Assembly: GCA_016584495.1 (NCBI GenBank)
Contig: WAID01000003.1
Location: 5,474,501 to 5,538,500, forward strand
Origin: Celoporthe dispersa
Lineage: Eukaryota; Ascomycota; Sordariomycetes; Diaporthales; Cryphonectriaceae
Direction of reading: 5' to 3'
Length of the DNA: 64,000 bases
The position numbers and the translations under genes were made by a program. This document shows positions 1 to 11,923 of this stretch, piece after piece; position 1 is the stretch's first letter, and every line of letters starts with the position of its first letter. Below the pieces are notes generated by a model. That model did no database searches and was not told the DNA's origin. It was given only the letters and a program-made list of their open reading frames with translations.

Positions 1-1684
1 GCCCAACCAACGCCCTACTACTAGTACATGCAGTTGTGTGTGTCTTGGGATTTTAGCAAGTCGTCATGTCATACGCGTATAGTAGTATATGCTTGCTCAG
101 GATGAGTCGACGGCGACGTGGACACGGATACGGCCACGGCACCGCGATACGACACAACCATTCGTCCCTCGAGTCTTCAGGTCTTGGCAGCAGTGCACAG
201 CCTGGGCGCTCACTACCCTCCTGCAGCCTCAAGTCCTGCGAGGTTTTGTGTGGTTGGTGATGCGTTATGTCTATGGTTCACGCTTCGGCGTTTGGTGGTG
301 CTACCTGGCAGCAACCTTACACAGCCCAAAGCCCGCAGGCAGGAGTCAGGCAATCAGTCATCGTCCCTCGTTAATCGGGCACATGTTTCCTAATCGTTAC
401 GGATATAAGAAACGTTCCATGTAGAATTTCTTTGGGTTATGTGGTGTGGCTGATGCAATCCATTCTCATTTCCCGCGCGCGCATACCTGGATTTGACTGA
501 TTACCAATTTCGAATCTTTGTTCCCTTGGGACACGGAACCAATTGCCAAGCAAACCAACCCATAAAGTCCATCATTAATCCGCAACGGGCTGCTACACTA
601 AACATGCCCTATGATTCATAATCAATAGAGCATCGCAGAACCTTCACGATGCACGTCTCTTATGAATGACTCCCCACACATCATAAACGTAGTCATGGTC
701 ATGAGTACCGCAGTACGTACTGTTTGATCTACGCATAGTATGTATGTTATGCCTGCTAGGAGCCAGTACAGGTTTTTTAGTTGTTTATTTTTGAGGCTGC
801 CTGTTAGTAACAGCGCGTCAAGTCTGCGTACGCCCGCCTATGGAGTGAGCCCTGTAGGTCTAAGGCAGCAGCAAGCACAAGTACCAGTCTCCAATCTCCG
901 CCCTTTCACCGACATGTCCTCGAAACACGAAAAGGGCCAAGGCCCAAAGCCGACCAACCTCCTGGGCAGACATACAGCACAACTATGCAGTAGCTGCAGC
1001 AGGGGGAGAAAAGGTACGTACCATAAGTACGTACTGTAGGTACTACAGTACATCAGTGGTGCGGGATCTGGCTTCCTGCGACTGGCACTGCAGTGCACTG
1101 CCGCTGCAGGTAAACAAACAGCTTACACTGCATATGGCGCATCCTCCTCCCTCGGCCTTCCCACCGGCATGCCCTCGGCTTCTTCAGATTCCCTCACGAC
1201 CCCCCCCAAAAACGATCCGTTCGTGCCCGATGCACCACACACGGGCCCGACAAGACCAAACCATACTACATACTACTGCAGCCTTTTTGCTTTTTCTTTC
1301 GGTTCCTTTTTTGGTCTCTCAAGGACGACTTTACACCACGATCCTCTTCAAGGCTACAATGACAATGAAGAAGCAGAAAGGAGGGGGGAAAGCTCTGACC
1401 AGAGATTTTCCTCCCTCCCGTCCCCACTCACATGCACACTCACCGCGATCTCGCACAGGGTCTGGGGTGTTTTCTTTCCTGCATCTCCCTGCCCCACAAC
1501 CTTTACCGCCCGCCATGCTAAAACTCGAACTTGCATACTGTATTTTTTTTTTTTACCATGTATTTTTCCTTGGTGGCAGACGTGGCAGCGCATTGCAGAT
1601 TTCATACCCCAGACACCGACTTCGTTGGCCTACAGGAGGGGTGGGAGGGGGGTGGAGGGGTCGGGTCTGGAGGCTGACTCCTGA

Positions 1685-1686
<2 letters not shown>

Positions 1687-1716
<30 letters not shown>
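1687..1716. repeat. CT dinucleotide microsatellite
   Basis: An uninterrupted run of about 15 CT units in the gene-poor left region. No gene association is visible. Confidence 0.9.
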
Positions 1717-1720
<4 letters not shown>

Positions 1721-2894
1721 GTCCATGCTCCATCCCACATATGCAAGATGTAACACAAAACAAAACAGATCAGATCCTGCTGCTGGGTCCCCTCCTTTGC
1801 AGGCGTGGCATCTTGTGTCGCTGCTGGCCAGTCAACAGGCCGCTGCTGCTGTTCACATGCTACTACCATAGTACTGTGGTACTTTGTGACATGGAGGGTG
1901 GGTGAATGGGGCACTGGCAGATTGATGCCCAGCCACGGATGTCGCCCGAGCAGCCTCACTCACACGAGATAGAGGATGAACGAATTTCGCAAAACTACGC
2001 GTTCAGCGCCTGGTCGAGAACCTCCCGTCCTCCTCCGCCGCCCTCGTCTCCACTACCCAGTCGGAGGACCAACGATATTATGGTGAAAAGGATTGACCAG
2101 GCAACCAGGCTTCGCTCTGGCCTGTGCGCGATGTCGATTCCTGAATCCCGCGCCCGTGCGAGACGAGCTGTTGGCGATCCCCCCTCCAGCTCCTGTCAGG
2201 TGTCTGGCATGACATGATCCCGTGCATCGCATCACGAAAACTTACCGGGGCAGCATAATTTAATTACAGTCAATCAGCCGGTCAACCATAACTGCTCCCT
2301 CACATTCCGGCTCCGCCCACCAAGACAACATGCATGGCCCACCAGCGCTTCCCCCCCCCCTTCTCTCATCCTCCAAAGCAGGTGAGGCTTAGTACACAAA
2401 ATGCGTAGGCATGAGGAAATGGACATACAATCCCTCCGCGGGAGTCACCACCACAAGCCACAAGTTCCCAGGCGGGCTCTCCAGACAGACCGTCCGCACA
2501 CGACCATCCGAGGCCGACGGAAGGCTCCTCACAAGGCAGCAGGGGGAAAACCTTACCGTAGGTCATTCGCAGCACTACTGGACGTACCTTGGAGCCGTAA
2601 GCATATACACACAGCCCCCCTGGCCCCCTCAAATCCGTCCAATATCGGCTTCGGGCCCAGCAGGGTGTGCCGAATCCCTCTCCGACAGCCTCCTGGGCTG
2701 GGTCGGAGGTCGACAAGGACTCACGAAAAGCAGAAACCAGAAAGAAAGACTGCCGATAGAGCCATTTAAGGAACAAACCGGCGTGGTTTCCTGCGGGTGG
2801 TGCGGAATGCCGGCTCTGGTCGGGCGGGTATGTCGGGATCTGTCGAAGGGGAGCGATGCCGTTGACGACAAGGACGCCGACCTGACACTGAGCC

Positions 2895-2916
2895 AAAAAA
2901 AAAAAAAAAAAAAAAA
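2895..2916. repeat. poly-A run, 22 bases
   Basis: A pure run of 22 A. I looked for a retroelement body upstream that would make this a poly-A tail and saw none, so it is listed as a simple repeat. Confidence 0.85.
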
Positions 2917-3655
2917 GACAAGGGAACAAGAACGAGTACCATAACCACGTAATCTGTATGTGCTGTACTACATTGCACCTTGCCGGCAGTGGCTGAATTG
3001 AGGCCCCCCTTTCCTGCTGGCAGCAATAAGCATGTCAGCAGCGATGCGATCGCGCAGTGCGCGCTGGAGCGCCCGAGCTCTCCCACCACGGACCTTTTCT
3101 CGATGAGATGTCGGAGGGTTGGGGGGGGAGCCCCACCTATAGGGCTGATGCCTTCTACAGTACTACTTTGACAATGCCATCATGAGGCCCGTGGTGAGGG
3201 CCCGTGCTTTTGCTTCTGTCATTGGCTGCATCGGCTCTACACGATCACAGAGTATCTGCACATGATCGCTATGAGATGGGGTTTCTGGCCGTGACCTTGA
3301 GCTATAGACGTGAGAGTTGCCCGGGGAGGGCTTTCATGTACAGCTGCAGCAAGCAGCAGGAGCAGGAGCAGCCAGGAGAATGCTTACCTTGGCGCCTACC
3401 TGCATCGCGTCTCGCCATCTCTTGCCCGGCAAGCCACTCAGCCCGACCGCTGGCCGCCCGCCCAGGATTGACTTCTCACCGCCCCCGCCCGCTCGTCAGA
3501 GAAGCAACGTGACACTCTGCTCAAAGGAGAAACCAATACCTTATGCTTGTTTGCTGTGCGACACGATGTCGCAGTAAACTTCTTGGCGGACACTGTGGAT
3601 GGTGCGTATTTTTCCATACTGCTGAGTACTTTGACTGGCTACCTGGTGTACGGCC

Positions 3656-3678
3656 GAGAGAGAGAGAGAGAGAGAGAA
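3656..3678. repeat. GA dinucleotide microsatellite
   Basis: About 11 GA units, the purine-strand counterpart of the CT tract at 1687-1716. Confidence 0.85.
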
Positions 3679-4767
3679 GCCGGTTGATACGTTTCACACG
3701 GTTTGTCAGACGAGCGAGCGGTGCGACTCAAGCGAACCCCGTGCCACCGTCTCTATCGACCCAAGACCGACCCCGGATGACACATCTATGCAGGCCCAGA
3801 CAAATGACAATGATGTGCATCTCTTGGAGCAGATGCCCAATGGACCTTTGGGGTTACCGTCAAGCCTTGCTCTTTTTTTTTTTCTAGAGAAAAAAGAAGA
3901 GAAAAAAGAAAAAATTACTTCCATCACCGCAAGCTTAGGCAGCCAAAGACCAACACAGCCAGCCACCAAGGGATGCACCGAGCGTCGTAATCATGACAAG
4001 GCCGCCGGAAGATCATCTTCCTGCTCCTCTTCCTACGCGGGACGTCTCGGCGGACACACCCACTATCGTCAGTCAGGTGAGGATTCAATCCGTTTGAGAG
4101 ATAGGCCGTCTTACATTTTCTCATATATAGTTATAGTAGTTACATGCTGGTGCCGTAAATGCCGCCCTGCATCCCTCCCCCCCGGAATGCCTCGTGTTTT
4201 CCCATACTAGCCTGGCTGCAGGGGGGGCCCACAATCTTACCTGCGTTCAATAATAAGGTTGGAATTACCTCGCCAGGACCCCTTCCTCGCTCGTTAAGAA
4301 TACGCCAGCCGAGGTCCCGTATCTGTCAGTGTGGTCGCGTTAAATTATCGTGTGCCGTCGTAAATGCCGTAAGTACCGCAGAGGCAAGGGATGGGTGAGG
4401 GGGGGGGACTGCATCGCCCGACCGGCCCTGGCTGCTGCGCCGACATGTTACCGACGGCCTCGCTGCTGTGAGTGGTCCGGGGTGCGAGCTGTAAGCGGCT
4501 CGTGTGGGAAGCGAGAGCGTCGTGGTTGCTGCTCGCTTGTCTGGAAAACAGCTCAGGTCACGCCAGCAAGGTCCTCGCGCCTGTCAAGCGGACGGGATGC
4601 CCAAACATCAGGAGATGTGGGTTGAGGTCCCATACGCGTACATGGACGGGCATTTCGGCGATATGGTGGTCTTATCCTTCGTTTCCCTGGACATAATTAC
4701 ATCCTGCTTCATACCTCCGCGCCGACAGCCCTACGCCCTGGTCAGAGCTGACATGACAACCCATAGA

Positions 4768-4778
<11 letters not shown>

Positions 4779-4800
<22 letters not shown>
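4779..4800. repeat. CA dinucleotide microsatellite
   Basis: About 11 CA units directly preceded by a short alternating CGCGCG stretch, an alternating purine-pyrimidine tract of the kind that can adopt Z-DNA. Confidence 0.85.
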
Positions 4801-6606
4801 TCCCTACCAGGAACAAACACCACACATCCGTGGCAGTAGATCTCGGTAAGCCCCACCTGTCCGAACCCCCGGGACCTGGCCGTCGAAGCCAAGGTATCCC
4901 CAGCGGAACGAGAGAACCCTGATCGACCCTCACTCGCGCTCTCGCTTTCTCTTTCTGTACAGCATGTGACGCAATCCCGGGGACCCTGGGCACTATTTTT
5001 TTTCTCCTTTCCTTTTTACCTCTCTTCTGCTTGAAGGGTCCCCGTCCGGGGTCGGACTTTCAATCTCAACCTTTCCCTCCGGTCCCGAGGTGCCCGCGTC
5101 TCTATGCTAGTACAGTGGCAACTTCTTGTGTAGTGGGGGTGTTTTTTTTTCTTTTGAGAGGCCGGGCCCGGTCCGCTTGCGGTCTGAAGCCAGACCTTTT
5201 GTTTCTCGATCCGCGTACTGGTTTGTCTAACACGACAGATCGGAGCCTTTCGTTTCCAGGACTATTCGAACCTAAAAATATGGGATACAAGATGCGAACT
5301 CGGCTGTTTTGTGGCTGATGACGACAGTTTGAAACGAGCTTTCTCCTGACATGACATGGCCAGGGTTGGATGGCGAAAGTCAATGACAGGCCACTCCCGC
5401 GGAGTGCCAAAGACGAGGTGTGCTTGACTCTCCCTTATTCTTTTTTTCCTGAAAAAAGAAATAAAATTTACTTCTGGTATAAGCACTCGGGTAATTAAGC
5501 CCTTTTAAGGCCACAGTGAATTTGTGGGCGGCTGCGAACATGAGTAATACACAATTGCGTCGTCGAATGGACGTGTCTCTGCTCGCCGGGGCGGACCACA
5601 CACAACTGGTTATTAGTGCCTGCAGCATGATCGAATCTTCACTCCGTATATGATATGATATGTAAACACCATATTGAAACAAGTCCCCGCTACTGACCGC
5701 TCTGATCCACAAATTGAGCCTCACCCAGGCTGGAAAGCGGGCGATCCAGGTGTGTTTCTCGTCAAGCATTACACCCGTCGTCATGAAGTGGAGATGACCT
5801 CGTCGCAGGCCGGCCTATTTTCACTTGAAACAGCACCCGCATCTGATATAAACAACCATCTCTTCCTAAAATATCCTGCCAACAAGGGTGAAGAGTGGAT
5901 CATTATCATCATCTTAAGGTCTCTGCCCCTTTCTGGGATGATAAAGCGAGATCTGGGGTGGTAATTGCGACGGGCTTTTACAAAGACCATGTACTTATCA
6001 GGCTCATTCGAGCTATGCGCTTTGTCTCTCGTCGCAGTCTCAGCCCTATATGTAACCTGCCTCATCCTTGTCAGTCCTCATGTAGAATCGCAATTTCGGA
6101 GGCAAGCGGGAGGTGGTTTACGTGCCACGGCAGTAAGACGCAGTGTAGCTGAGGGGGACATTGGCTGGCTGGCAAGGTCAGGGTGGGTGGGCATGGCTGG
6201 GCTTGTGAGCCATCAGGGCCATGACTATCCCAGTCCTGCAGCAGCTACCTGTTGTGGTCTCAAGACGCCCTACTTCTTCTTGCAGGACGTAGCACGGATG
6301 GCGTCGAAGACTACCAAGCTGAAAGCCGCACGCCTCTGGCTGTGGGGAACAGATTCCGCCAGCTATTTAAAATATAAGAACAGAATGCCGTGGTTAGTTT
6401 CTATGGAGCACAAAGTGTATCCAGTTTCAGAAAGCGTCTTGTCTTTTTTTTTGGAAAAAAAAAAGTAGCCTACATCTCAGTCGCCCACTTCGGGTTCCAT
6501 CATCGTCCGTCCAGTATACATCTATCTGTCCGTCCGTGCTACGCTCGGCCTTGCCCCATATTCTCCTTCAACAGCTTCTCCAGGACCAAGGAGAGCTCTG
6601 TCATCG

Positions 6607-9600
6607 TTACTCGCAATGGCCCGGCGACATCACCACGCAGAGCGACGCTCTTGAACACCCCCCGCTGATCTTTTCTGCAATCTTCTCGATAGTTCTCCCG
6701 CTCGCCCAGTTCTTGCATGCCGACAACTTTACCAGTAGAGCGTCCACTGCTTTCAGGCCAGGAGTCGTCTCTGTCTCTTCGTGTCCGCCCTTGCCGCCCT
6801 GTTCACCCTGGTCCATTCCCTCGATTTCGATCTGAACCTTCCCTAGGCACTGCTGTAGATACTTTAGGCACCCTTTGGACGAAAGAGGCCGAAAAGTTAT
6901 CTCTGTCGCAAACCTGCTCTGCAGGCCTGGGTTCGACATCAACAACGCGTTCATCTCCTTGCTGTATCCTGCCAGCACAATCACAAGCTTCCGCGCAAAC
7001 CGCGGCTTCGTCACCGCATCCACCAGCTCGGACACAGCCTCGTCGTTGTAGCTGCCTTTGGAACCCGCCGCCTTCAGCCGGTACGCCTCGTCGATGAACA
7101 AGACCTTGCCCAAGGCCAACTCCATCTGTCGCAGCACCTTTGGGCCGGTCTGGCCGGTGTACTCAGCTATAAAGTTGGAGGCCGAGCACTCGATCACGTC
7201 TGGGGAGCAGAGGAAGCCGAGGTCGTAGAAGATCTGACCTAACTTACGCGCAGAGGATGTTTTACCAACGCCGGGGGGCCCTTTGAAGACGTAGGTGAAG
7301 GGAAGAAAGGGCCGTGGGTCGATCCCGCGCAGCTGCATTCCAGTCGCTGTATAGGCATAGTCCTGGAATATGGAGACGACGGAGGAGAAGTCGACAAAGT
7401 CTTCAAACAGTCTCTCGAAGTTGTTCACTGCATCGTTCAAGCTGCCATAGGAAGGGTCGAGGTCCAGAGGTTCGAGGACCAGGGGCTCTGACGCTGGGAA
7501 AGACAGGTGGGTTTCGCCAAAGCTGCCTTCTCTGCCCGAACAGACGGCGGTCCGTCTGTAATAGCGTGTGAGGGAACTGTTGATCAGGCTCTTGACGGCG
7601 TGTCCATTCCCAAAAATTGGCCGGCTTCTAGCCTTTTCCAGGACCTTGAGGCCTGCCTCTTTTGCACTGTCCCCGACGGAGATCTGCTTCTCATCAAGCA
7701 TCACTTGAAAGACCTGCCTAAGAGCTTCCTTGTCCAAGTCGCACAGCCGGAACGCAGATTCAAGCGGGAACTTGGTTGCGAGACCTGCATCGGAGTTCTG
7801 GTACAGCTCTTCCATCCTGTCGACATCGCCAACAAGTATAACACAGCTACATCGGCTGGCCAGAGAACCCTGTGGCTGTGTGAGGGAAACAAGCGACTCC
7901 AAAAATTTCCCTGTGGGGAACTTGTCACTACCGTTTTCCCCACTGTCCAGCCTGTGCACGTCATCGACGACGAGGACAAAGACCTCTGTCTCGCTGAGGA
8001 GGAGAAACAAGTCGCTCACAAGCGACGTCGCGGGAACGGTCTTTGTAGCCTGGCCACAGAGCCCGAGGTCGTTGAGAACTTGTCCATACAGTTGAGCAGC
8101 TGTGGTCTTCCCGCTTCCCGGAGGACCGAGGAAGACTCGATCGTAGCTCATCACCAACACCTCGTTGCCCGTGAGCGCCCGAAGGAGATTCCGGTTCGCG
8201 TTCTGGATGAGCGCCAGAATCGAGTCTCTTACTTCCTGTATCCCAGGTACAATCATCTTCTCCAACTTCTTCCACGACGGGCTCCTGCTTGGGTCAAGAA
8301 GGCGCGGTGTGTCCACCAGGTCGGCCTTGGTCACCAGACTCTGATCAATCCAGCTTGAGCCTTGACCGCTCAAGGCTCGTCGCTCCGAGCGTATCCGATT
8401 TCGCTGTCGGCGTAGGGCGTTCGTTGCACCCTCCTCGATAGAGTCTAGGTCTGCGGGCTGTTGATGGTGAGATCGACCGGATCCTCTGGTGTGAGCAAGC
8501 GCAAGCCAGGTCGAGTCGTCGATGTCGGAATCGTAACGGACTCTGCCCTTTCGGCGCATTCGTATCTCAGCTTTGGCCATTACGATGAGTTCCTCAGCAG
8601 AGAACTTGGCAAGCCGTACAACAGGGAGTAGGTCGTCCCTGGGCTCGAATCCGCTACCATTGGAGCTGTCGTCGCCTGAATCGCTGACCAGGATAAGGAC
8701 CGGTCCGAGGGCACTCCCAACATCTTCCCAGGGAAGACGATCTGCAAGATCGTCTATAGTATCGCAATGATTGGTAACGCCTGTGAGGATCAACTAAAAG
8801 GCATGTGATGAACTGTCAATGTGAGGCACGTTATCAGTTTGCCCGACTTTGATAACTTACACACATTGGCTCTTTTGGAGCCTTTTCCTTCGTCTGTACG
8901 CCCGAGCCCGACTGGTCGGATACCGTTTGAGGTTTCTTTTTCGGGGTCTTACGAGGAAATGCGGTTTCGGGTCCTCTCCAGGCATGACTCGAGTAATCAC
9001 TCGAGGTATCACTAGAGTCAATCAAGCTATGAAAATGGCCTACGATACCATCGATGCTCGCACACTCGTGACTTATATCCACCCGGTGGACTTGGTGGCG
9101 AGGTATGACTTCCAAGGAGATCAGGAGCTTGGCGTAGAGGTCTGCTAGAATGTTGCCACCTTAGAGTACATGAGTGCAGCGTCAGCTTGTGGGTTCCTGT
9201 GATTCTCTGCCCCAGGTTGTCAGAATAAGAACCAACTTACCAAGTCCCGGCGAGCCAATAATTACAATGCTGAAGTCTTCCCTGGCCAGCTTGCCACTCG
9301 AGCCCTGGAGCTCCATCACTCTCCTGAAAGCGTCTAGAAATATCTCTTTCACTTGCTCCCTGGCAGGGAGTGTCATGACCGTTTCGACGTAGTAATTTCT
9401 CTTGCCTGTACGTTTCTTGTAGCGGATCCATTCCTCACGAGCTGGTGAATGGAGCGTATTGTCGTGCAGATCGATAAACTCCATGGATGTTTCTCCCATC
9501 AAGTCTTTGCAAAGATTTGGATTGTTGTGACTGCATGAAGGAAGAGAAAAAAAACGTAGTTAGTATGAATTTGTGTTAGTTGTGTTTTTTGATCATGCGC

Positions 9601-10008
9601 TTGAACACTCACTCCTCTATCTCATCGATCAGAACCTCCAGATTGTCACAAAGTTCTCGGAACGAGTGTATGCTGATATCATCACCACTCGCTGCTGTGA
9701 TCTCGAGGTTCTACAAGCGAGAGAAAAAAAGAAGAATCAGCTGTCAGCTATTGATTCATCCAATTGCTGGATTATCATGGGACATTGCATACTATTTCTT
9801 CTAGGCTAGACAGGGCATTCTTGTCCGTGGGCTCAGGCCGTAGGTTCTCCTCCGACTGAGTCTTTTGCATGGCTGACCCCTCATTGGTATCGCATACTGG
9901 AGGAATACCGGTAGGCGCTGAAAAAGAAATGCCGCTCTCGTTCATTGAACCCGCATGATCGCTTGGCAGCGGCACGCTCGCTTGGTCAAGGTCATCGAGA
10001 CGCATCAT
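6607..10008 (-). CDS. CbxX/CfxQ-type AAA ATPase, three AAA modules
   Basis: Five exons (10008-9793, 9710-9613, 9530-9241, 9159-8861, 8793-6607), all with canonical borders, joining in frame to 1029 residues. Start chosen at the ATG-ATG pair at 10008; the open frame above it has no ATG. The module near residue 200 aligns with a CbxX P-loop, but splicing gives GSPGLGGN where GNPGTGKT is usual, and no Walker B acidic motif follows. The second module has GPPGSGKT (about 524) and Walker B VLVVDDVHRL. The third is canonical: GPPGVGKT (about 806), VLFIDEAYRL (about 865) and sensor NPGLQSRF (about 922). Fungal members of this family are large, multi-AAA and of unknown function; the name comes from the bacterial Rubisco activase relative. 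Activity here probably rests on the third, perhaps also the second, module. The C-terminus could contain a further unrecognised intron. Confidence 0.82.
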
Positions 10009-11923
10009 AAAACCTCGAACATGTGGGTGATTGCACCACAAGATAATGATTACTCTTGAGTGAAAGAGTCTGGGGATGAGGTGATAAATAGCGGATGGGA
10101 TAGTCTAGTTTGGATCTGGCGTAGATACTAAAAAATCAAGTAGGATCCTTCTAAATAATATCTTGGTACTCTTGATAATGTCGCAATGAGGCTCAGCCAT
10201 TTGTAGAGGCCTCCTTATCATGGGGAACAGCGGCTGTTGAAAATTGTTAGGCGCCTTAGAAACGCCCAAGACCCGCCGTACAGAACTTGCCAGCTCACTC
10301 TCGATATGATTAGGGCTACTAGGCCGCTATATTTCAGGGGCGATATATAGTACCACACATAAAGTGACGCGTTTCGAGGACACTAGTGCCATGCATGGCC
10401 CTAAATGAGGCTCTGCTGCCCATAAATGGAAGGTCTACTGGTTATTCTGCGGCACAGCTGAGGTAGGGGAGAGGCTCTGCTAACCATTCTTTACATTAGC
10501 ATGCAAAAAGAATGTGCTGGGAAGACTACAATTGGATGAGGAGATGCCACTTGCATTAGATTTCCCCACATGGGTTCTTTCCAGCCAACTTGTTGGGACT
10601 TTTGTCATGATTTTCAGTCAATGCGTCCACAGATGTCGATCTCTGGGGTCCCTCACAATGTCTATCTGGGCAGAGGAGCCACCTCCAGATGCCTGTGTTG
10701 CCTGTCTTCAGAGTTGGCTGGGCAAGGCTGAAGCTGCCTTGTCAAGGTAAACAGAGCTACACGTACATATAGAATACCGAGAAATTACTCATTTCCATTG
10801 GAAAAGCCCTCAAATTCTCTGTATATATTTTGAGAAAAAAAACCTGCCCCTTTCAATGATGCGATTTGGGACCAAGAGAAATGTCAGTATCGGCTCAACA
10901 GCGAGATCTATGTCCATGGCATCATGCACGAGGAATATGATGAGGGTGGGGGCCAGAGTGAACGAGATCTTTCAAATTATTTTGGGGGGGAAATTTCATA
11001 GGAATGAGAGCCGCTACATACTCGAGTATCACGGAGTCCTGGCAGAGGACGGCCTCACCGAGATGCGCCCACAGGAAGAGCACACAGTAGAGGCTGTGCA
11101 CAGCGAGGAGCTTCTTAAGCAAGCGATATGTTTGGCCCTCAAGGCTATGCGGGATGAAAAATGATCTCTACCTTAGTGGCCGAAGTCAATCTAGCCAGAA
11201 TAAAAGGTTAGAATCTGAGGCGAGTATGATAGGAGGCGCCTTGCTGAGCTAGGAGTCCTTGATGTGTCTTTACAGACTTAGATCTGATTGGCCATCGAGA
11301 CGGGTTTCTTGAGATCGACTAAGGTGAAGAAGACCGGCTATTACAGTACAAAGTGAACAGACTGCTCAGCTCCTTTAGCCTGGCTGACGTATCCATGTAA
11401 GTGCTGTAGGTGAGAATACGTCTCTCGGATGATGCTCCTCCTGATATGTGGTCAGTGTCAGTGGCTTGTTCTCTGACCACTGATCACCAGTTGGTCTTGC
11501 TAATATTTCAAACCTCCCCATCACACACTCCTCCCTCTGATACTGGATAAATTTTGTTGTAGACTCTGGAGTTTACTGAAGTTTACGGATAGAGTCATGT
11601 CCAGCCCGACCGTGATCACTCCTCCGTCCACTCCTGGTTTTCTTTGTCAGTCATGTCCTGCCGCAAACTCCCATCAAACATGAATCCAGAGCCAAGGCGT
11701 GGCGGGAAGAATCATGATGAGACTGTGGAGAGGGCTCGACCTAATTCTTATATATAGACTGCAGACTAATTGGATATAAGGGCGGCACTGGTATTACTGA
11801 CGCAGAGTGATAGATCCCATGTGGAGACTCTGTCACAGCAATATTGACCAACATTTATTTGACTGCAAGCCAGGAGATCTTCTTCTTTTGCTATAGACCA
11901 CTCTGGAACAGACGATCCCATCC
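10009..11923. other. AT-richer spacer
   Basis: Nearly 2 kb between the AAA gene and DBP8, less GC-rich than its flanks and without an intact gene. It holds the possible gene relic at 10856-11164; otherwise only short frames. The GC drop fits decayed, formerly mobile or accessory DNA, but I found no repeat ends or transposase motifs. Confidence 0.5.
10856..11164 (+). pseudogene. possible decayed gene fragment, perhaps HET-like
   Basis: Around 10857-10990 one frame reads like true coding sequence (it contains WDQEKCQYRLNSEIYVHGIM), then stops next to a run of eight G. A neighbouring frame stays open from there to 11164. The YRL...YVHGIM pattern resembles the segment near the end of many fungal heterokaryon-incompatibility (HET) domain proteins, but the match is short and from memory. 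No HET domain core lies upstream in readable form. This may be a relic, or chance. Confidence 0.22.

Larger units (their letters stand above)
1..6606. other. long gene-poor region
   Basis: About 6.6 kb in which I find no convincing gene on either strand. Open frames are short, overlap on both strands, and match no family I know. The stretch is built of simple-sequence tracts (CT, GA and CA repeats, a 22-base A run), C/G runs, and short palindromes rich in GTAC. Several T-runs are followed directly by A-runs (near 3871, 5441 and 6443). It could hold the regulatory region or long leader of a gene to the left of the window, or unrecognised non-coding RNA; the sequence alone does not decide. Confidence 0.6.

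Noticed and set aside
1056..1871. Plus-strand open frame of 271 codons
   Set aside because: Low-complexity, runs through a CT microsatellite, overlaps equally open frames on the other strand, and resembles no protein family.
2895..2916. A22 run as a possible retroelement tail
   Set aside because: No reverse transcriptase, target-site duplication or element body seen next to it.
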